DNA of 47,305 nt, taken from the NCBI GenBank assembly GCA_020053305.1, contig JAGVNJ010000063.1, positions 1-47,305 of the forward strand, in the 5' to 3' direction. Positions 15,189 through 22,881 of the stretch are shown one piece after another (position 1 is the stretch's first letter; every line of letters starts with the position of its first letter). The translations under genes were made by a program, and so were the position numbers. The notes under the pieces were generated by a model that had not been told where the DNA came from, did no database searches, and worked only from the letters and a program-made list of their open reading frames with translations. The stretch is from Candidatus Edwardsiibacteriota bacterium (GTDB taxonomy: Bacteria; Edwardsbacteria; AC1; EtOH8).

Positions 15189-15689
15189 ATGCTCAGCGAA
15201 AAATTGACATCCTGCGGGATTGCAGATACTACCGATATCCAAACCTCTTGGCCATCTGAGGAGCGGCTGAAAAAAGGCCCGGTGGTCATCGTGGAATGCT
15301 TCCAGGAGATACCCTGCAATCCCTGCGAGACCAGCTGTCCCCGCAATGCCATCGTGGTGGGGGTGAATATAAACGACCTGCCCAAGGTGGATCACAACAA
15401 GTGCAATGGCTGCACCGTCTGCGTCTCCCGCTGTCCGGGCCTGGCCATCTTCGTGATAGACCAGAATTACTCCCCGACCGAGAGCACCATTACCATGCCC
15501 TACGAATTCCTGCCGCTGCCCCAGAAGGGCGATATGGTCGATGCCTTGGATCGCGCAGGTGAAAAATGTTGCCGGGCCAAGGCGATCAAAGTGGTTAACA
15601 CCAAGGCCCAGGGCAAGACCCCGCTGGTGACTCTGGCCATACCTCGGGGAATGGAAAAGTCAGTCCGGTTTTTCAAAATGGTTTCCTGA
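15189..15689 (+). CDS. 4Fe-4S ferredoxin-type subunit of the dehydrogenase complex
   Basis: The 166-residue protein has two [4Fe-4S] cysteine clusters: CNPCETSCP (residues ~40-48) with an upstream Cys in ECFQEIPC, and CNGCTVCVSRCPG (~68-80). The C-terminal ~75 residues lack cysteine clusters but are conserved-looking beta-rich sequence. Four-subunit proline dehydrogenase and related clostridial enzymes carry a similar ferredoxin-type subunit. It probably links the flavin subunits of 13355 and 22882 electronically. It is the last dehydrogenase gene before the 6.7-kb duplicated block. Confidence 0.8.
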   Translation: MLSEKLTSCGIADTTDIQTSWPSEERLKKGPVVIVECFQEIPCNPCETSCPRNAIVVGVNINDLPKVDHNKCNGCTVCVSRCPGLAIFVIDQNYSPTESTITMPYEFLPLPQKGDMVDALDRAGEKCCRAKAIKVVNTKAQGKTPLVTLAIPRGMEKSVRFFKMVS

Positions 15690-15825
15690 TTTTTTGCCAC
15701 CAATCCAAATCGTGAATTGTGAATCGTGATTTTGTGTGTCTTAGTGTCACTTCGGCCCTGCTCAGTGCATGCTTTGTGGCTGATAAAAAAATAAAAATAT
15801 ATCATTAATAACCAAAAGGGACGTT

Positions 15826-16965
15826 ATGACCAAGATCAAATCCGCAGTCCTGCTGATGTTGTTCCTGCTTTCGGCCCTGGCCCCGGCCCTGGAGCCGCCG
15901 ACCGATATCAAGCTGACTGACGCTCCCAATGATGACGGCTCCATCGTCATCATGGAATGGCAACCATCCCTCTCGGAGAATGAACCCGGCTTCATGGGCT
16001 ACAATATCGAGCGGTCCGGGCTGCCCAACGACTCCTTCCAGATGATCGCCTGGGTCCCCAAGGGATACGTCGAGCACCAGGATAATTCGGTCGAGGTTAT
16101 GGGTAAAAATTATTATTATAAGGTGGTGGCCGTCAATGAGAGCGGCGACAGCGCTGTCAGCGCCGTAGCCGGGCCGATAGCCACCACCCAGGACTGGTTC
16201 AATACCGGAAAGCTGAACACCCTGTTCGGAACCTTCCTTTTCATCGCCATCACCCTTTTATACATCTACTGGGCCCGCAAGGGCAAGCTGTTCATCCGGC
16301 GCATTGCCGGCCTGGACGCGGTGGAGGAGGCCATCGGCCGGGCCACCGAAATGGGGCGGCCGATACTTTACTGCAACGGCATCGGATGGATAGATTCCAT
16401 CTCCACCGTGGCTTCCCTGAACATCCTGGGGCAGGTGGCCAAGAAGACCGCCAAGTATGACACCCCGCTGACCGTCCCCACCGCCGACCCGGTGGTTCAT
16501 GCGGTGGCCCGGGAGATGGTCAAGGAGGGCTACAAGAGCGCGGGCCGCCCGGATCTGTTCAAGGAGGACTCGGTATATTTTATCACCAGTGATCAGATGG
16601 GATACGCCGCGGCCCTGGCCGGGATAATGGTCCGCGAGAAGCCGGCCACCAACTTCTTCATGGGCTATTATGCGGCCGAATCCCTGGTGCTGGCCGAATC
16701 GGGCGCCGCCACCGGTGCCATCCAGATAGCCGGGACCGATCAGATTTCCCAGCTGCCGTTCTTCATCACCGCCTGCGATTACACCCTGATCGGCGAGGAG
16801 CTGTATGCCGCCTCGGCCTATCTGTCCAAGGAGCCGCTGCTGGTGGGAAGTCTTAAGGGCCAGGACGCTTGCAAGCTGGTGATCATCCTGTTCGTCCTGC
16901 TGGGCACCCTGGCGGCCCTGATCTTCCGTTCCGATCTTATCTACAACCTGTTCAGAATTCACTAA
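15826..16965 (+). CDS. module protein A1: signal peptide, FN3 domain, TM, conserved cytosolic domain (DUF6754-like), TM
   Basis: The protein has 379 residues. A signal sequence spans ~1-22. A fibronectin type III-like domain (~23-120) contains PPTDIKLTDAPNDDGS and a KNYYYKVVAVNESGDS strand pair. A transmembrane helix spans ~131-150 and is followed by basic ARKGKLFIRR, which puts the next domain in the cytoplasm by the positive-inside rule. The conserved domain (~155-345) includes GRATEMGRPILY, LNILGQVAKKTA, REKPATNFFMG and ACDYTLIGEELYAASAYLS (~316-334), ending LKGQD. A last helix spans ~348-368. I believe databases call this domain DUF6754; no function is known to me. It is first of an A-B-C-D set, repeated at 19213-22539. 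Confidence 0.75.
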   Translation: MTKIKSAVLLMLFLLSALAPALEPPTDIKLTDAPNDDGSIVIMEWQPSLSENEPGFMGYNIERSGLPNDSFQMIAWVPKGYVEHQDNSVEVMGKNYYYKVVAVNESGDSAVSAVAGPIATTQDWFNTGKLNTLFGTFLFIAITLLYIYWARKGKLFIRRIAGLDAVEEAIGRATEMGRPILYCNGIGWIDSISTVASLNILGQVAKKTAKYDTPLTVPTADPVVHAVAREMVKEGYKSAGRPDLFKEDSVYFITSDQMGYAAALAGIMVREKPATNFFMGYYAAESLVLAESGAATGAIQIAGTDQISQLPFFITACDYTLIGEELYAASAYLSKEPLLVGSLKGQDACKLVIILFVLLGTLAALIFRSDLIYNLFRIH

Positions 16966-16977
16966 AGGTAAATGAAT

Positions 16978-17598
16978 ATGAAAAAAAATATTCCCTTGGC
17001 CATAGTCTTCGTGCTGGGGGCGGCCTTCATCATCCAGTTCTTCATCCCCAGCCGGCCGTCTCAGATAGCCTTCAATACCATGATTGAATGGGACCTGATC
17101 CTCATTGTCTTCGCCTCGGTGATCGCGGTGGACAGCCTGGTGCGCCACCATATCCTGAAGATCTCCCGCCAGACCAAGGGCTGGGGTTACAGCATCGTCT
17201 ATCTGGGCGCGGCGGTGTTCATGATCCTGGCGGCGGTGTTCAGCGGCACCCGGGAGGGCAGTTTTTATATGAAGCTGTTCAATTACGCCCTGGCCCCCAT
17301 GCAGGCCACCATGTTCGCCATCCTGGCCTTCTACATGGCCTCGGCCAGCTACCGGGCCTTCCGGGCCAAATCCACCGAGGCCACCATGCTGCTGGTCTCG
17401 GCCTTCATCGTGATGCTGGGCCTGATCCCGCAGGGGGCCGCCATCTGGAGCGGCCTGCCCGAATTTTCGGAATGGCTGATGCTGATTCCCAATATGGCTG
17501 CCAAACGGGGCATCACCTTCGGCATCGGGCTGGGCATCACCGCCACCTCCCTGAAGATCATTCTGGGGATAGAACGCAACTGGATGGGGGGCCACTGA
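16978..17598 (+). CDS. module protein B1: six-helix membrane protein of unknown function
   Basis: I use the ATG at 16978: an AAGG sits 9 bases before it, and the protein then starts MKKNIPLAIV, aligning with MKRQIPLIIV of B2. An ATG at 16972 is also possible. The 206 residues form about six hydrophobic helices. Conserved between both copies are AILAFYMAS.YRAFRA, then PNMAAKRGI, GLGITATSLKIILGIER and a Gly-rich end. No catalytic motif is recognised. It starts 12 bases after A1 and ends one base before C1. Confidence 0.75.
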   Translation: MKKNIPLAIVFVLGAAFIIQFFIPSRPSQIAFNTMIEWDLILIVFASVIAVDSLVRHHILKISRQTKGWGYSIVYLGAAVFMILAAVFSGTREGSFYMKLFNYALAPMQATMFAILAFYMASASYRAFRAKSTEATMLLVSAFIVMLGLIPQGAAIWSGLPEFSEWLMLIPNMAAKRGITFGIGLGITATSLKIILGIERNWMGGH

Positions 17599-17599
17599 G

Positions 17600-18451
17600 A
17601 TGCTTAAGTTTTTGGCCAAGTTCGGAAAGCTGGATCGCCGGATCGTATTCGCCCTTCTGCTGGTTTCCATTCTGGTGCCGCTGCTGTTCAACATAAAACC
17701 CCGGTTCTATGTTGATTCCGCCACCAAGGGTATTTATGATTATGTGGATCACATCAAACCCAACGGGCGCCCCCTGCTGGTATCCTTCGATTACGATCCC
17801 CAGGTGGCCGCCGAGCTGGATCCCATGGCCCGGGCGGTGCTGCGGCATTGTTTTGCCCGGGGGGTAAAGGTGGTGGGGATGTCCTTAGCACCTCAGGGCG
17901 ACGCCATCGGCGAGGGGATCATCACCCAGGTGGCCAAAGAGTACGATAAAAAATTGGGCCGTGATTATTGCTATTTTGGCTTCAGGCCCGGGGGCACCAT
18001 TATCATGCTGCAGATGGGGGTCAATGTCAAAAAGGCCCTGCCGCTGGATTATTACCAGACGCCCTACGACAGCCTTCCCATGATGAAAAACATCCACAAC
18101 TACGACGACATCGCCATGGTGCTGTCCCTGGCCGGCTCCACCTATCCGGTACAATGGATGATTTTTGCCGGCACCAAATTCGGTGTTATAATTGGAGCCG
18201 GGCAGACGGCGGTGATGGCCCCGGATAATTATCCCTTCCTGCAGACCAAGCAATTTATCGGACAGCTGGGCGGCATGAAGGGCGGGGCGGAATACGAACA
18301 ACTCATCGTTGATGCGGGGTATTACCATAAACCGGATGTAGCCAGCAAGGCCATGGGGGCCATCGCCTATTCGCACCTGCTGATCATCCTGCTGATCATT
18401 CTGGGGAATATCGGATATTTCATCTCCAAAAAGATCGAACAGAAAAAATAA
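17600..18451 (+). CDS. module protein C1: membrane-anchored extracytoplasmic domain protein, unknown function
   Basis: The 283 residues start with a basic segment and an N-terminal helix (~15-34). A large domain (~40-255) follows, then a C-terminal helix (~258-277) and a basic tail (SKKIEQKK). By the positive-inside rule the domain is outside the cytoplasm. Residues conserved with C2 include ELDPM/ELQPM, AVLRHCFA, YDSLPMM/LDSLPMM, YPFLQ and GMKGGAEYE (~225-233). The domain looks alpha/beta. The segment from GAGQTAV to AEYE resembles the end of the A-protein domain (GAIQIAGTD...PFF...GEE), raising the possibility of a shared fold. Confidence 0.75.
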   Translation: MLKFLAKFGKLDRRIVFALLLVSILVPLLFNIKPRFYVDSATKGIYDYVDHIKPNGRPLLVSFDYDPQVAAELDPMARAVLRHCFARGVKVVGMSLAPQGDAIGEGIITQVAKEYDKKLGRDYCYFGFRPGGTIIMLQMGVNVKKALPLDYYQTPYDSLPMMKNIHNYDDIAMVLSLAGSTYPVQWMIFAGTKFGVIIGAGQTAVMAPDNYPFLQTKQFIGQLGGMKGGAEYEQLIVDAGYYHKPDVASKAMGAIAYSHLLIILLIILGNIGYFISKKIEQKK

Positions 18452-18493
18452 TCCCGTCATTCTCAGAACTTTTTTAAAACTAAGGATATAAAG

Positions 18494-19126
18494 ATGAGCA
18501 CAAATATCTGGATATGGATAGCGGCCCTGCTGAGCCTGGCCATTTTCTCCTATCTCTATAAGGACAACCCGGCCTTCAGATTCGCCGAGCACCTTTTCAC
18601 CGGGCTGTCGGTGGGCTATTTCATCGTTCTCTACTGGAATAATTATACCCTGCCTTATATCGTCACCCCCCTTAAGAATCACCAGTGGATCACCCTGATC
18701 CCCATGGCCATCGGGATGATGTATCTTTTCCGGTTCGTGCCCAAACTGAACCATCTGATCCTGATTCCCATCGCGGTCAGCCTGGGCTTCTGGAACGGGA
18801 TGTCCATCCCGGTCACCTTCGAGGCCGACGTTTTAAAGCAGATCCAGGGGACCATGATCAACACCTCCATGATGAGCAACATCTGGCACCCCCAAAAAGG
18901 GCTGCTGGTGGGCCTGCTGGTGATGGTGGGGGTGATCAGCACCATCACCTATTTCTACTTTTCCCGGGAGCACAAGGGGCCGCTCAAGGTGACCGCCAAC
19001 ATCGGCATCTGGTTCGTGATGATCGGCTTCGGGGCCACCTTCGGCTACACCGTCATGGCCCGGGTATCATTGTTGATCGCCCGGATGCAGTTCCTGTTCA
19101 CCGACTGGATACATCTGATAAAATAA
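18494..19126 (+). CDS. module protein D1: six-helix membrane protein of unknown function
   Basis: The 210-residue hydrophobic protein has roughly six helices (about 5-22, 30-48, 65-82, 86-104, 137-157, 168-200). It carries a soluble amphipathic stretch in the middle (FEADVLKQIQGTM). The C-terminus ANIGIWFVMIGFGATFG, then VMARVSLLI and DWIHLIK, is nearly the same in D2. A Shine-Dalgarno (aagga) lies before the ATG. No known transporter or enzyme motif is seen. Confidence 0.75.
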   Translation: MSTNIWIWIAALLSLAIFSYLYKDNPAFRFAEHLFTGLSVGYFIVLYWNNYTLPYIVTPLKNHQWITLIPMAIGMMYLFRFVPKLNHLILIPIAVSLGFWNGMSIPVTFEADVLKQIQGTMINTSMMSNIWHPQKGLLVGLLVMVGVISTITYFYFSREHKGPLKVTANIGIWFVMIGFGATFGYTVMARVSLLIARMQFLFTDWIHLIK

Positions 19127-19212
19127 GCCAGGCCAGGGGCAGTTTTAAACGTTCGAAAGGTCATAAAGGTTATTAGTGTATATAATCAACAACCAAAAAA
19201 CGGAGAATATTG

Positions 19213-20403
19213 ATGAGGCTTAAAATTTATGCCCTGCTGCTGGCGATGGCGGCGGCCCTGCCGTGTCTGGCAGCGCCTCCCGGGCCGGCGGCCTCGGAGG
19301 CACCGATGGCGGCCGTCACCGTAGCCCCGCCGTCCGGCATCAAAGCCGCCGACACCCCCAACGACGCCGGCAATGCCATTACCGTGAGATGGCAGGCCTC
19401 GCCGGACGAGGCCCGAAAGATGATCGAGGGCTACGAGGTCCTGCGGGCCGAGACCCCGGACGGGGAATTTATCAAGGTGGGTTATGTGCCCTACGGTTTC
19501 ACCAGCTTTGACGATCAGGATGTCCCGGCCAACGGGAAAGAATATTTCTACCGGGTCAAGGCGGTGGGCCGGGAGAGCCAGGCCCTGAGCCTGGCGTCCG
19601 TCTCGGCCAGGTCGGCGGAACAGTGGTTCAATACCATGCGCATCAACGCCCTGGTCAGCTGCCTCCTGTTCACCCTGATCGTGGTGATCTTCATCTCCCG
19701 GGCCAAGAGCGGCCAGAGCCTTTTCATCCGCCGTATCGCCGGCTTGGCGGCGGTGGAGGAGGCGGTGGGCCGGGCCACCGAAATGGGCCGCCCCATTCTT
19801 TATGTGCCGGGGCTGTCCTCCATCTCCGACGTGGCCACCATCGCCGCCCTGAACATTTTGGGGCAGGTGGCTAAGAAGACCGCCGAATACGACACCCCAT
19901 TACTGGTGCCCAACCGCGACCCGGTGGTATTCACCGTGGCCCAGGAGATCGTCAAGGAGGCCTACAACGAGATCGGCCGGCCCGACGCCTACAATCACGA
20001 CTCGGTGTTCTACCTGACCGACAGCCAGATGGGTTTCGCCTCCGGGGTGGACGGCATCATGGCCCGGGAAAAACCGGCCACCAATTTCTTCATGGGCATG
20101 TTCTGGGCCGAAAGTCTGATCCTGGCCGAAACCGGGGCCGAGACTGGGGCCATCCAGATAGCCGGCACCGACGCCATTCACCAGCTGCCGTTCTTCATCA
20201 CCGCCTGCGATTACACCCTGATCGGCGAGGAGCTGTATGCCGCCTCGGCCTACCTTTCCCGCGAACCGATGTTGCTGGGGACCCTTAAAGGCCAGGATTG
20301 GAGCAAGGCCGTCATCGTGCTGCTGCTGATAGCCGGCCTGGCCGTATCGCTGATAAACCCCGGAATCAGGGAAATCATCCTGCAAATGCTAAAGGTAGGG
20401 TAA
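19213..20403 (+). CDS. module protein A2: paralogue of A1 (FN3 plus DUF6754-like domain)
   Basis: The start is ATG 19213 after a GGAG Shine-Dalgarno; a TTG one codon earlier is also in frame. The protein has 396 residues with the same plan as A1: signal peptide (~1-20), a Pro/Ala-rich linker absent from A1, an FN3-like domain (~37-134), a helix (~147-165), the conserved cytosolic domain and a C-terminal helix. The block from REKPATNFFMG to LKGQD is close to identical with A1, including ACDYTLIGEELYAASAYLS (~331-349), while the FN3 part has diverged. This points to stronger constraint on the cytosolic domain. Confidence 0.75.
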   Translation: MRLKIYALLLAMAAALPCLAAPPGPAASEAPMAAVTVAPPSGIKAADTPNDAGNAITVRWQASPDEARKMIEGYEVLRAETPDGEFIKVGYVPYGFTSFDDQDVPANGKEYFYRVKAVGRESQALSLASVSARSAEQWFNTMRINALVSCLLFTLIVVIFISRAKSGQSLFIRRIAGLAAVEEAVGRATEMGRPILYVPGLSSISDVATIAALNILGQVAKKTAEYDTPLLVPNRDPVVFTVAQEIVKEAYNEIGRPDAYNHDSVFYLTDSQMGFASGVDGIMAREKPATNFFMGMFWAESLILAETGAETGAIQIAGTDAIHQLPFFITACDYTLIGEELYAASAYLSREPMLLGTLKGQDWSKAVIVLLLIAGLAVSLINPGIREIILQMLKVG

Positions 20404-20412
20404 GGAGAAAAA

Positions 20413-21051
20413 ATGAAAAGACAGATACCTTTGATAATCGTATTAATCCTGGGGATATTCTTCTTCTTCCAGTTCTTCGTCCCCAGCCGGATTTCAACCA
20501 ACATCTTACAGACCACCCTGCAGTGGACCATCGTCATCAGCGCTTTTGCCATCGTGCTGGCCATCGGCAGCCTGTTCAACCACCACATGCTCAAGATCAG
20601 AAGGCGCAAGCCCCATTGGTGGAACAGCATTGTGACCCTGGCGGCCCTGGTGGTGATGGCACTGCTGGGCATCTTCGGGAGGGTTAAGGGCCTGGAGCCG
20701 TTGGGAGAGTTGTATCGCAAGCTGTTCCATTATGTACAATCGCCTATGGATCAGGCCATGTTCGCCATTTTGGCCTTCTACATGGCCTCGGCCGCCTACC
20801 GGGCCTTCCGGGCCCGTTCCCAGGAGGCGGCCCTGCTGCTGATCTCCGGTTTCATAGTGATGCTGGGGGTGATCCCCTTCGGCTCCATGCTCTGGACCAA
20901 GATCCCCGACATCGCCGAATGGATCATGATGGTCCCCAATATGGCCGCCAAGCGGGGGATCCTGTTCGGAGTGGGCCTGGGGATAACGGCCACCTCGCTG
21001 AAGATAATTCTGGGCATTGAACGCAGCTGGCTGGGAGGAGGCGGCAAATGA
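20413..21051 (+). CDS. module protein B2: paralogue of B1
   Basis: The 212-residue six-helix protein has a good Shine-Dalgarno (aaggag). It shares IPLxIVxxLG at the start, LAFYMASAxYRAFRA in the middle, and AAKRGI plus GITATSLKIILGIER at the end with B1. Its stop overlaps the C2 start (ATGA). Function unknown. Confidence 0.75.
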   Translation: MKRQIPLIIVLILGIFFFFQFFVPSRISTNILQTTLQWTIVISAFAIVLAIGSLFNHHMLKIRRRKPHWWNSIVTLAALVVMALLGIFGRVKGLEPLGELYRKLFHYVQSPMDQAMFAILAFYMASAAYRAFRARSQEAALLLISGFIVMLGVIPFGSMLWTKIPDIAEWIMMVPNMAAKRGILFGVGLGITATSLKIILGIERSWLGGGGK

Positions 21052-21896
21052 AGATATTAGAAAACCTGACCAAGATAAACCGCCGGTATATCTTTTTGCT
21101 GGTGGCCCTGGCGGTGATCTTTCCCCTGGTGATCCCCATGAAACTGCCCACCATCCCGGGGAAATATACCGTCAAGCTTTACGATTTCATAGATCAGATA
21201 CCGCCCCAGAGCCAACCGGTGCTGATCGCAGCCGATTACAGCCCCTCCATGATGCCGGAGCTGCAGCCAATGCTGGAGGCTGTCATCCGGCACTGTTTTG
21301 CCAAGAAGATCCGGGTCATGATCCTGACCCTTGATCCCAACGGCGCGGCCCTTTCGGAGGCGGCCCTAAAAAAGATCGCTCCGGAACACGGCGCCCAGAA
21401 CGGGAAGGATTACGTTTTCCTGGGCTTCAAGCCGGGCAACGCCCTCGTGATTATGTCCATCGGCGAAAATTTCCGGCAGGCCTTTCCCACCGACTTCTAC
21501 GGGGTTCCGTTGGACAGCCTGCCGATGATGGCCGGCGTCCGCAACTATGCCGATGTGCCGTTGGTGGTCTCCATCGCCGGAAGCGCCGTAACCCAGAGCT
21601 GGATCAACTTTGCCCATACCCGCTATCATGCCAATGTCGGCGCCGGCTGCACCGCGGTCAGCACCGCCGACTATTATCCCTTCCTGCAGGCCGAGCAGTT
21701 AGTGGGACTTTTAAACGGCATGAAAGGGGCCAGCGAGTATGAATACCTGAACCAGAAGAACGGCTATTCCAGTGCTGTTCAACTGGCCACCAAGGGCATG
21801 AACGCCGTTTCCATCGTCCACCTGCTGTTGATGCTGTTCATCATCCTGGGCAATATCGGCTATCTGGTGACCCGGCACAATCAGAGCAAGAAGTAA
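21048..21896 (+). CDS. module protein C2: paralogue of C1
   Basis: The 282 residues have the C1 layout: N-terminal helix (~15-32), extracytoplasmic domain and C-terminal helix (~259-276). Conserved with C1: RHCFAKK, GKDYVFLGFKPG, LDSLPMM, VGAGCTAVSTADYYPFLQ and GMKGASEYE. ATG overlaps the B2 stop by four bases, so B2 and C2 are translationally coupled. Function unknown. Confidence 0.75.
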   Translation: MKILENLTKINRRYIFLLVALAVIFPLVIPMKLPTIPGKYTVKLYDFIDQIPPQSQPVLIAADYSPSMMPELQPMLEAVIRHCFAKKIRVMILTLDPNGAALSEAALKKIAPEHGAQNGKDYVFLGFKPGNALVIMSIGENFRQAFPTDFYGVPLDSLPMMAGVRNYADVPLVVSIAGSAVTQSWINFAHTRYHANVGAGCTAVSTADYYPFLQAEQLVGLLNGMKGASEYEYLNQKNGYSSAVQLATKGMNAVSIVHLLLMLFIILGNIGYLVTRHNQSKK

Positions 21897-21906
21897 GGAG
21901 AGCGAA

Positions 21907-22539
21907 ATGATATTTTCAACCAACCCCTGGGTGTGGATTGCGGCAATACTCACGCTGTGCATCTTCTCATTTTTATACAAGGAAAATGCTTTCTACCGTT
22001 TTGCCGAGCATCTTTTCGTGGGCGTCTCGGCCGGATACGGCGTGGCCATCTACTGGAACAACGCCATAGTGCCCAATCTTTATGTGCCGGTTTTTCATCA
22101 GCACAATTACTGGTTCATCATCCCCGGCCTTATCGGAATGATGTTCTTCTTCCGGTTCAGCGCCAAAACCGGCTGGCTGATCCTGATCCCCCTGGCGGTG
22201 CTGCTGGGGACCGGCAGCGGCGTGTACCTGGCGCCCACTTTCCAGGCCGATGTCCTCAAACAGATGCAGAGCGCTATCGCCGATGCCACCAACCTTGAGC
22301 TGGGCGGCTGGGGCTTGGTCTGGGGCTTGGTCGCTTTCGTGGGAGTATTGACCACCTTGAGTTATTTCTTCTTCTCCCGGGAGCAGAAGGGGGCCCTGAA
22401 AATTTCGGCCAACATCGGCATCTGGTTCATCATGATAGGCTTCGGGGCCAGCTTTGGCAACACCGTTATGGCCCGGGTATCATTGCTGATCGGTAGGGTG
22501 CAGTTCCTGTTGACCGACTGGATACACATCATCAAGTAA
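21907..22539 (+). CDS. module protein D2: paralogue of D1
   Basis: The 210 residues are the same length as D1 and share WIWIAA/WVWIAA, FAEHLF, ADVLKQ, ANIGIWF.MIGFGA, TVMARVSLLI and DWIH.IK. The protein is about six helices. A Shine-Dalgarno (aaggag) precedes the ATG, ten bases after the C2 stop. It ends the duplicated block. Confidence 0.75.
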   Translation: MIFSTNPWVWIAAILTLCIFSFLYKENAFYRFAEHLFVGVSAGYGVAIYWNNAIVPNLYVPVFHQHNYWFIIPGLIGMMFFFRFSAKTGWLILIPLAVLLGTGSGVYLAPTFQADVLKQMQSAIADATNLELGGWGLVWGLVAFVGVLTTLSYFFFSREQKGALKISANIGIWFIMIGFGASFGNTVMARVSLLIGRVQFLLTDWIHIIK

Positions 22540-22543
22540 CTGA

Positions 22544-22592
22544 CCTCTCCCTCAATCCCTCTCCTAATGCTTTAGGAGAGGGAAGGGTGAGG
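22544..22592. repeat. intergenic inverted repeat (ccctctccta / taggagaggg)
   Basis: Perfect 10-bp arms (22557-22566 and 22573-22582) with further imperfect outer pairing (cctc...gagg). It may act as a weak terminator or mRNA processing site between D2 and the dehydrogenase gene. A related hairpin lies between recA and recX. Confidence 0.6.
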
Positions 22593-22609
22593 TTGTAATA
22601 TTGAAAAGC

Positions 22610-22879
22610 ATGGCAAATAACGACGATAAAATAATCTGCCGCTGTGAGGACATCACCGAGGCCGAGGTGCTGCGCGCCATAGAGCAGGGCACTGCCACTG
22701 CCGACGAGGTCAAGCGGCTGACCAGGGCCGGCATGGGCCATTGCCAGGGGCGGACCTGCCGCCGGCTGGTCAATCAGATCCTGGCCCGGAAGCTGGGCCA
22801 GAACCCGGAGGATCAAAAGCCCGTCACCCAGCGCTCGCCGTTGCAGCCCATCTCGCTGAAAATTCTGGCGGATTCATAA
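22610..22879 (+). CDS. BFD-like [2Fe-2S] subunit of the dehydrogenase complex
   Basis: I take the ATG at 22610 (MANNDDKIICRCEDIT); a TTG at 22601 is in frame. About 89 residues. Cluster ligands are CRCEDIT and GMGHCQGRTCRRLV, the same pattern found at the C-terminus of HcnB and LhpE. It is the piece missing from the FAD/NAD subunit at 13355. Its position directly before the FAD oxidoreductase at 22882 supports one complex whose genes were separated by insertions. Confidence 0.85.
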   Translation: MANNDDKIICRCEDITEAEVLRAIEQGTATADEVKRLTRAGMGHCQGRTCRRLVNQILARKLGQNPEDQKPVTQRSPLQPISLKILADS

Positions 22880-22881
22880 AA

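Noticed and set aside
16258-17694. 478-codon minus-strand open frame
   Set aside because: It lies opposite A1 and B1, is Gly/His/Gln-rich and low in complexity, as expected for a shadow in GC-rich coding sequence.
15826-22539. A-B-C-D module as a known secretion or transport system
   Set aside because: No ATPase, Walker motif or known permease signature is present in any of the eight proteins.
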